DNA from: Spectribacter acetivorans
GTDB lineage: Bacteria > Pseudomonadota > Gammaproteobacteria > Nevskiales > Salinisphaeraceae
Direction: 5' to 3'
Length of the DNA: 64,000 nucleotides
Assembly: GCF_031846305.1 (NCBI RefSeq)
Contig: NZ_JAVRHY010000008.1
Location: 62,001 to 126,000 of the forward strand
Shown here: piece by piece, positions 59,257 to 64,000 of the stretch
How the letters are laid out: each line of letters starts with the position of its first letter
Position numbering within the stretch: position 1 is the first letter of the stretch
Translations under genes and position numbers: made by a program
The notes under the pieces: model-generated
Databases searched by the model: none
Seen by the model: the letters and a program-made list of their open reading frames with translations, nothing else
Told to the model about the DNA's origin: nothing

Positions 59257-60342
59257 ATGCAACTCCAGCGTTTGCGGGTGCGGGATTTCCGCTGTCTGCC
59301 GCAGGTCGGCATGGCCCCGGCGCCGGGGCTCAACGCCATTACCGGCGACAATGCCTCGGGCAAGACCTCGCTGCTCGAGGCGATCCACCTGCTGGGTAAC
59401 GGGCAGACCTTTACCGGTGTTGCCGGGGATCGACTGATTCGGGAGGGCGCGTCGACATTCACGGTGGTGGGGGACCTGATTGACGATCGGCGCAACAGCC
59501 ACCGTATCGGTGTCGGGCGGCAGACGGGCGAGACCCGGTTCCGGCTTGATGGTCGCGATGCGCCAAGCCGGCTAGCGCTGGTTGAGCAGCTCCCCATACA
59601 GATCATTGATCCGAATCTTCATCGCCTGGTCGAGGCGGGGCCGGATCAGCGTCGTCGGTATCTCGATTGGGGCGTGTTCCACGTGGAACATGGCTTCTTC
59701 GAGGCGTGGCGGCGTTATCGCCGGGCGCTCCGGCAGCGTAACGCGGCGCTCCGGCGTGGCGCCGATCTCGCCTCGGTGGTTGCCTGGGACCGGGAGCTGG
59801 TGGAGGCCGGTAATTCGGTCGATGCCTGTCGTCGAGGCTATGTGGATACCCTGCTGCCGGTGCTCAAGCAGATCGTCACCGATGTGATCGGAGAGTTCGA
59901 GTTAACGCTTTCCTATTACGCTGGCTGGGCGGCGGGTGAGGATTTCAGCAGCGCGCTCATCCGCGGCCTCGATGGCGACCAGCGGGCCGGGTTCACGCAT
60001 GCTGGTCCTCACCGGGCTGATCTGCGGATCCGGGTTGGCCACAGCCGCGCCCGGGACTGGGTGTCCCGTGGGCAGCAGAAGGTGATCAGTGCCGCCATGC
60101 TGCTGGCGCAGGCGGTACTCATGATGGAACGCCGCGGTGTTCAGCCGGTGCTGTTGATTGATGACATCGCCGCCGAGCTGGGGGAGGCCTATCGCCGGGC
60201 ATTACTCAAACGGATTGCCGAAAGCGGTGTGCAGTCGTTCGTGACCTTTCTCGACCCCGGCTTAATCCCTGATGGCGTGGTTTGCGGCGCGATGTTCCAC
60301 GTGGAACATGGGGTGGTTCAGGCCCGCAGTGAGAGGGGCTAG
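59257..60342 (+). CDS. recF: DNA replication and repair protein RecF
   Basis: A 361-residue SMC-like ATPase loading RecA at gapped DNA with RecO/RecR. Walker A is GDNASGKTSLLE; the ABC signature region is VSRGQQKVISAAMLLAQAVL and Walker B is PVLLIDDIAAELG. Two exact 16-bp parS sequences lie within the coding region and both encode FHVEH: one in the conserved DWGVFHVEHGFF and one near the C-terminus (GAMFHVEHGVV). Start at the ATG at 59257, where the conserved sequence MQLQRLRVRDFRC begins. gyrB follows after 59 bp. Confidence 0.96.
   Translation: MQLQRLRVRDFRCLPQVGMAPAPGLNAITGDNASGKTSLLEAIHLLGNGQTFTGVAGDRLIREGASTFTVVGDLIDDRRNSHRIGVGRQTGETRFRLDGRDAPSRLALVEQLPIQIIDPNLHRLVEAGPDQRRRYLDWGVFHVEHGFFEAWRRYRRALRQRNAALRRGADLASVVAWDRELVEAGNSVDACRRGYVDTLLPVLKQIVTDVIGEFELTLSYYAGWAAGEDFSSALIRGLDGDQRAGFTHAGPHRADLRIRVGHSRARDWVSRGQQKVISAAMLLAQAVLMMERRGVQPVLLIDDIAAELGEAYRRALLKRIAESGVQSFVTFLDPGLIPDGVVCGAMFHVEHGVVQARSERG
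59675..59690. promoter_or_regulatory. parS: parS centromere site 1
   Basis: TGTTCCACGTGGAACA is a perfect 16-bp palindrome identical to the proteobacterial ParB-binding consensus, within recF about 1.6 kb right of oriC. Confidence 0.92.
60293..60308. promoter_or_regulatory. parS: parS centromere site 2
   Basis: A second exact copy of TGTTCCACGTGGAACA, 618 bp from the first, near the 3' end of recF. Confidence 0.92.
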
Positions 60343-60401
60343 CGTGCTATCATCCACCGGTTAAATGCGCGTCCCCGCGCCTGCAGGAAATGGATGATTG
60401 C

Positions 60402-62819
60402 ATGGCCGATTCCAACGGTTACGACTCGAGTAGCATCAAGGTCCTTAAGGGCCTGGAGGCGGTCCGGAAACGCCCCGGTATGTACATCGGTGATACCGAC
60501 GACGGCACCGGGCTGCACCACATGGTGTTCGAGGTGGTGGACAACGCCATCGACGAGGCGCTTGCCGGACACTGCACCGAGGTCCAGGTCGCCATCCATG
60601 CGGATCAGAGCATAACCGTGACCGATGACGGGCGCGGCATCCCGGTGGATGAGCACGAGGAAGAGGGCATGTCGGCCGCGGAAGTGATTATGACCATGCT
60701 GCACGCGGGCGGAAAGTTCGACGACAACTCTTACAAGGTTTCCGGCGGTCTGCATGGCGTGGGGGTGTCGGTGGTCAACGCACTGTCCGATCACCTGGCG
60801 CTGACCATCTATCGTGACGGCAAGATCTACGAACAGCACTACCGCATGGGCGAGCCGGTCGGGCCGCTGACCGCCACCGGTACCACCGAACTGACCGGCA
60901 CCACGATCACGTTCCACCCCAGCTCGGAAATCTTCACCAACATCGAGTTCCATTTCGATATTCTCGCCAAGCGCTTGCGCGAGCTGTCGTTCCTGAACTC
61001 GGGTGTGCGCATCCGGCTGCGGGAAGAGGCCCGGGAGCGCGATGTCGTCTTCGAGTACGAGGGTGGCATCCGGGCATTCGTGCAGGCGCTCAATGAGAAC
61101 AAGACGCCGCTGCACACCGAGGTCTGTCATTTCAGCCTGGAGCGAGACAGCGTCGTGGTTGAAGTGGCCATGCAGTGGAATGACTCCTACCAGGACAGCG
61201 TGTTCTGCTACACCAACAACATTCCGCAGCGGGACGGCGGTACCCATCTGGCCGGTTTCCGCGGCGCGCTGACCCGGACCATCAACGGTTATATCGAAAC
61301 CGAGGGTCTGGCCAAGAAGGAAAAGGTGTCTCCCACCGGCGATGACGCCCGCGAAGGATTGACCGCTGTGGTGTCGGTCAAGGTGCCGGACCCGAAATTT
61401 TCCTCCCAGACCAAGGACAAGCTGGTGTCGTCGGAGGTCAAGGGAATTGTCGAGTCGATTACCGCGGAAAAGCTTGGCGATTTTCTGATGGAGAATCCGC
61501 GCGAGGCCCGGGTGATCGGCGCCAAGGTGGTGGATGCCGCCCGCGCCCGCGAAGCCGCCCGCAAGGCGCGCGAAATGACGCGCCGCAAGGGGGCGCTGGA
61601 TATTGCCGGTCTGCCGGGCAAGCTCGCGGACTGTCAGGAGAAGGACCCGGCCCGCTCGGAACTGTTCCTGGTGGAGGGCGATTCTGCCGGCGGCTCGGCG
61701 AAGCAGGGGCGTGATCGCCATAATCAGGCCATTCTGCCGCTCAAGGGCAAGATCCTGAACGTGGAGAAGGCCCGCTTCGACAAGATGCTGTCATCGGTGG
61801 AAGTGGGCACGCTGATCACGGCGCTTGGTTGTGGCATCGGGCGGGATGAATTCGATGCCGCCAAGCTGCGCTACCACCGCATCATCATCATGACCGACGC
61901 GGATGTCGACGGCTCCCACATCCGCACGCTGTTGCTCACCTTCTTCTACCGCCAGATGTTCGAACTGGTTGAGGGTGGCCATATCTACATTGCCCAACCC
62001 CCTCTTTATAAAGTAAAAACCGGGAAGCAGGAGCACTACGTCAAGGATGACCGCGAGCTGGACGAATATCTGCTCCGCATCGCCCTGAACAAGGCCGAAC
62101 TGCGGGTTGCCGCGGACACGCCGCCGATCAGCGAACAGGCCCTCGGCGATCTGGCTCAGCGCTACACCGGCATGCTCGACGACATCCGCCGCCTGGCGCG
62201 CCGCTATGATCAGACCACCCTGCGGGAGATGACCTACCTGCCGGCGCTGACCACCGATGCCTTCGCGGATTCGGATGCCCTGGCCGACTGGGCCGGCAAA
62301 CTGCAGGAACGCCTGGATCGCCTGGCCGACCCCCGCCACCGTTACGAAGTGGTCTGCAACCCGGCCCGCGAGGGCCATCCGCTGAATCTCCAGGTCACCC
62401 GGTACAGCCATGGTGTGCCGCATGAATTCGTCTGGCACGAGGATTTCTTCGCCGGCCGCGAGTATCAGCGGCTGGCCGCGCTCGGCGCGGAATTGCTCAA
62501 TCTGCTCGGCGACGGGGCGGAAATTCGCCGCGGTGAACGGGCGCAGCCGGTGGAAACCTTCGAGCAGGCCTACGAATGGTTGTTCGCCGAAGCCCGGCGC
62601 GGGCAGCACGTCCAGCGCTACAAGGGTCTGGGCGAGATGAACCCGGAACAGCTGTGGGAGACCACCATGGATCCGGACGGTCGCCGCCTGATGCAGGTCC
62701 GCATCGAGGATGCGGTGGCAGCCGATCAGATATTCACCACCCTGATGGGCGACCATGTGGAGCCGCGGCGGGCGTTCATCGAGAAGAACGCGCTACTGGT
62801 ATCGAATCTGGATGTATGA
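60402..62819 (+). CDS. gyrB: DNA gyrase subunit B
   Basis: An 805-residue ATPase subunit of DNA gyrase. The GHKL ATPase begins YDSSSIKVLKGLEAVRKRPG and has VVDNAIDEALAGHC and DDGRGIPVD. The TOPRIM domain has VEGDSAGGSAKQGRDRH and the metal site MTDADVDGSH; QRYKGLGEMNPEQLWETTMD is in the tail. The full length includes the gammaproteobacterial insertion in the TOPRIM-tail region (E. coli 804). The ATG at 60402 (MADSNGYDSSS) was preferred to 60390, where AGGA directly abuts the start codon. A hairpin terminator follows the stop. Confidence 0.97.
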   Translation: MADSNGYDSSSIKVLKGLEAVRKRPGMYIGDTDDGTGLHHMVFEVVDNAIDEALAGHCTEVQVAIHADQSITVTDDGRGIPVDEHEEEGMSAAEVIMTMLHAGGKFDDNSYKVSGGLHGVGVSVVNALSDHLALTIYRDGKIYEQHYRMGEPVGPLTATGTTELTGTTITFHPSSEIFTNIEFHFDILAKRLRELSFLNSGVRIRLREEARERDVVFEYEGGIRAFVQALNENKTPLHTEVCHFSLERDSVVVEVAMQWNDSYQDSVFCYTNNIPQRDGGTHLAGFRGALTRTINGYIETEGLAKKEKVSPTGDDAREGLTAVVSVKVPDPKFSSQTKDKLVSSEVKGIVESITAEKLGDFLMENPREARVIGAKVVDAARAREAARKAREMTRRKGALDIAGLPGKLADCQEKDPARSELFLVEGDSAGGSAKQGRDRHNQAILPLKGKILNVEKARFDKMLSSVEVGTLITALGCGIGRDEFDAAKLRYHRIIIMTDADVDGSHIRTLLLTFFYRQMFELVEGGHIYIAQPPLYKVKTGKQEHYVKDDRELDEYLLRIALNKAELRVAADTPPISEQALGDLAQRYTGMLDDIRRLARRYDQTTLREMTYLPALTTDAFADSDALADWAGKLQERLDRLADPRHRYEVVCNPAREGHPLNLQVTRYSHGVPHEFVWHEDFFAGREYQRLAALGAELLNLLGDGAEIRRGERAQPVETFEQAYEWLFAEARRGQHVQRYKGLGEMNPEQLWETTMDPDGRRLMQVRIEDAVAADQIFTTLMGDHVEPRRAFIEKNALLVSNLDV

Positions 62820-62820
62820 G

Positions 62821-62843
62821 AAATCCGGCTATTTCCGGATTTT
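62821..62843 (+). terminator. Intrinsic terminator after gyrB
   Basis: A perfect 8-bp stem AAATCCGG/CCGGATTT with loop CTATTT starts one base after the gyrB stop and is followed by an AT-rich run. It can serve both gyrB and the convergent gmhB. Confidence 0.75.
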
Positions 62844-62849
62844 ATTATT

Positions 62850-63383
62850 CTATATCAGGGCGTTAGCTGCCGACGCCAGATCATCATAGATGTCGATATC
62901 GCCGATTTCGGCCTGGTAGTCGCGTTCGGTGGAAGCGCCGTTGCCGGTTCGTACCAGAATCGGCTGGGCGCCGGCGGCCCGGGCAGCCGCAAGGTCGCGC
63001 CGTGAATCGCCGATGGCCGGCACCCCCGAGAGGTCCACCTGCAGGCGCCGGCCGATTTCGCGGAACAACCCGGGGGCGGGTTTGCGGCACTCGCACTGAT
63101 CGGCATCCACGTGGGGGCAGAAGAAAATCCCGTCGATGCGCCCACCGAGCTCCCCGACCAGTCGCTGCAGCTTCTCGTGAATACCGAAGAGTTCGTCGTA
63201 GTTGAACAACCCCCGGCCGATGCCTGACTGATTGCTGGCCACCACCACCCGGTATCCGCTCTGGGACAACCGGGCGATTGCTTCGAGACTGCCCGGCAGC
63301 GGCCGCCAGGCCTTGGGTGACCGGATGTGATCGGGGGAATCCTCGTTGATCACCCCGTCCCGGTCGAGCACCACCAGCTTCAC
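62850..63383 (-). CDS. gmhB: D-glycero-beta-D-manno-heptose 1,7-bisphosphate 7-phosphatase
   Basis: A 177-residue HAD phosphatase acting in ADP-heptose synthesis for the LPS inner core. The nucleophile motif is LDRDGVINEDSPD, the second HAD motif is VVASNQSGIGRG, and the zinc-binding loop is CPHVDADQCECRKPAPGL. GDSRRDLAAA is the final acidic motif. It starts with GTG at 63383, overlapping the glyS stop by 4 bp (GTGA), with GGAGG 7 nt upstream. glyS-gmhB linkage next to gyrB is common in pseudomonads. Confidence 0.94.
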   Translation of the reverse strand: MKLVVLDRDGVINEDSPDHIRSPKAWRPLPGSLEAIARLSQSGYRVVVASNQSGIGRGLFNYDELFGIHEKLQRLVGELGGRIDGIFFCPHVDADQCECRKPAPGLFREIGRRLQVDLSGVPAIGDSRRDLAAARAAGAQPILVRTGNGASTERDYQAEIGDIDIYDDLASAANALI

Positions 63384-64000
63384 GCTGCAACCTCCGCCGG
63401 CGTCAGCCGGGAAATATCCGCCACGCTGCGGCAAAGCCCATCCAGTGCACCCAGCAGCGCGAGGCGGTTGTCCCGTACGGCGGTATCGTCGCTCATCACC
63501 AGCACTTCCTCGAAGAAGCGATCCACCGGCGCCTGCAATTCGGCCAGCCGTGCGAGCGCACCGGCGTAATCGCCGCCTCTGGCTCGATCGGCAATATCGT
63601 CGCGCAACGCGTCCAGCGCTCCGGCCAGATCATTTTCGGCCGGCTCGTCGATCAGCGTGGCATTGATCTCGCCGGCAGGGGTTTCGTTCTTGAGAATGTT
63701 GCGGATGCGCTTGTGGGCGCCACAAAGTGCCACCGCGGCATCGGCATGCACGAAACCCTGTACCGCCCGAATGCGCCGGTCGAAATCCAGTGGCCGGCCC
63801 AGGCCCAGCGCCGCTACCGAGTCAAATACGGAGGGATCGACCGCCTGGTCGAGATAGTAGGCGCGCAGGCGCTCGCTGTGGAAAACCAGCAGGTCGTTGG
63901 TCACCGCCTGGCGGTCACAATCCAGCGGCTGCCGGGCGACCGCGTCCGCGAGCACCGCGGGCAGGTCGAGATCCAGTTCACCCTCGATCACCGTGCGCAG
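63380..64000 (-). CDS. glyS: Glycyl-tRNA synthetase beta subunit, C-terminal part (5' end outside window)
   Basis: About 206 C-terminal residues of the beta subunit of heterotetrameric glycyl-tRNA synthetase; the N-terminus lies beyond the right edge. The region includes the DALR anticodon-binding domain: LLVFHSERLRAYYLDQ, FDSVAALGLGRPLDFDRRIR, AHKRIRNILKN, PVDRFFEEVLVMSDDTAVRD and RLALLGALDGLCRSVADISR. All are strongly conserved in gammaproteobacterial GlyS. It is translationally coupled to gmhB. Confidence 0.95.
   Translation of the reverse strand: MRTVIEGELDLDLPAVLADAVARQPLDCDRQAVTNDLLVFHSERLRAYYLDQAVDPSVFDSVAALGLGRPLDFDRRIRAVQGFVHADAAVALCGAHKRIRNILKNETPAGEINATLIDEPAENDLAGALDALRDDIADRARGGDYAGALARLAELQAPVDRFFEEVLVMSDDTAVRDNRLALLGALDGLCRSVADISRLTPAEVAA

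Noticed and set aside
1..64000. tRNA or rRNA genes, prophage and insertion sequences
   Set aside because: I looked for cloverleaf-like GTTCGA motifs with CCA ends and for transposase or phage proteins in the gaps, and found none that hold up.

Overview
This is GC-rich chromosomal DNA from a gammaproteobacterium and it includes the replication origin (rpmH/rnpA/yidC/mnmE leftward; dnaA/dnaN/recF/gyrB rightward). De novo glycine-betaine synthesis by glycine methylation points to a halophile or halotolerant. The order polA - sRNA - engB - cytochrome c4 - dsbA and two parS sites of the TGTTCCACGTGGAACA type also fit Gammaproteobacteria. I cannot name the genus. I see no phage, insertion sequence, CRISPR array, tRNA or rRNA.

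Layout. 1-2.7 kb: two genes of the bacterial ligase-associated DNA-processing cluster. 2.8-7.1 kb: a porin, the two betaine methyltransferases and a 5'-nucleotidase. 7.1-18.2 kb: mtfA peptidase, a small Tic20-like membrane protein, NADH dehydrogenase II (reverse), then a tightly coupled run NRDE - S9 peptidase - tamA - tamB. 18.2-23.2 kb: DedA, an esterase, the glutathione-dependent formaldehyde pathway (frmA-fghA), lptM and lysA. 23.2-28.8 kb: polA, two tandem small RNAs, a small ORF, engB, cytochrome c4, dsbA. 28.8-34 kb: an L,D-transpeptidase and a TPR protein with matching C-terminal domains, then the GDP-mannose genes. 34-44 kb: two glutathione transferases, a TfoX-like protein, a FadL-type barrel and a fatty-acid or hydroxy-acid catabolic cluster (kinase, acyl-CoA dehydrogenase, TetR, SDRs). 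44-50 kb: pyruvate dehydrogenase (aceE-aceF-lpdA, reverse). 50-52.6 kb: amidoligase - glutamine amidotransferase - glutamine cyclotransferase. 52.8-62.8 kb: origin region. 62.8-64 kb: gmhB and the end of glyS.

The most notable feature lies between polA and engB, the position held by Spot 42 in Escherichia coli and ErsA in Pseudomonas. Two tandem copies of a roughly 114-nt RNA gene are present. Each has three hairpins with C-rich loops, ends in an intrinsic terminator and is preceded by a sigma-E-type promoter (GGAACT-N16-GTCTYA). The copies show a compensatory base-pair change, and the third loop of copy 2 is perfectly complementary (8 nt) to the Shine-Dalgarno sequence of the porin at 2852. 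This suggests an envelope-stress sRNA pair that silences outer-membrane proteins; it is inferred from sequence only.

Other points of interest are an origin with DnaA boxes, GC-rich spacer, four DnaA-trios and an AT-rich tract in order; two exact parS sites inside recF; three copies of a palindromic ACCGCAAAGG element, one supplying the last codons of lysA; and a kinase plus acyl-CoA dehydrogenase pair resembling the two halves of ACAD10/11 or LvaA/LvaC.
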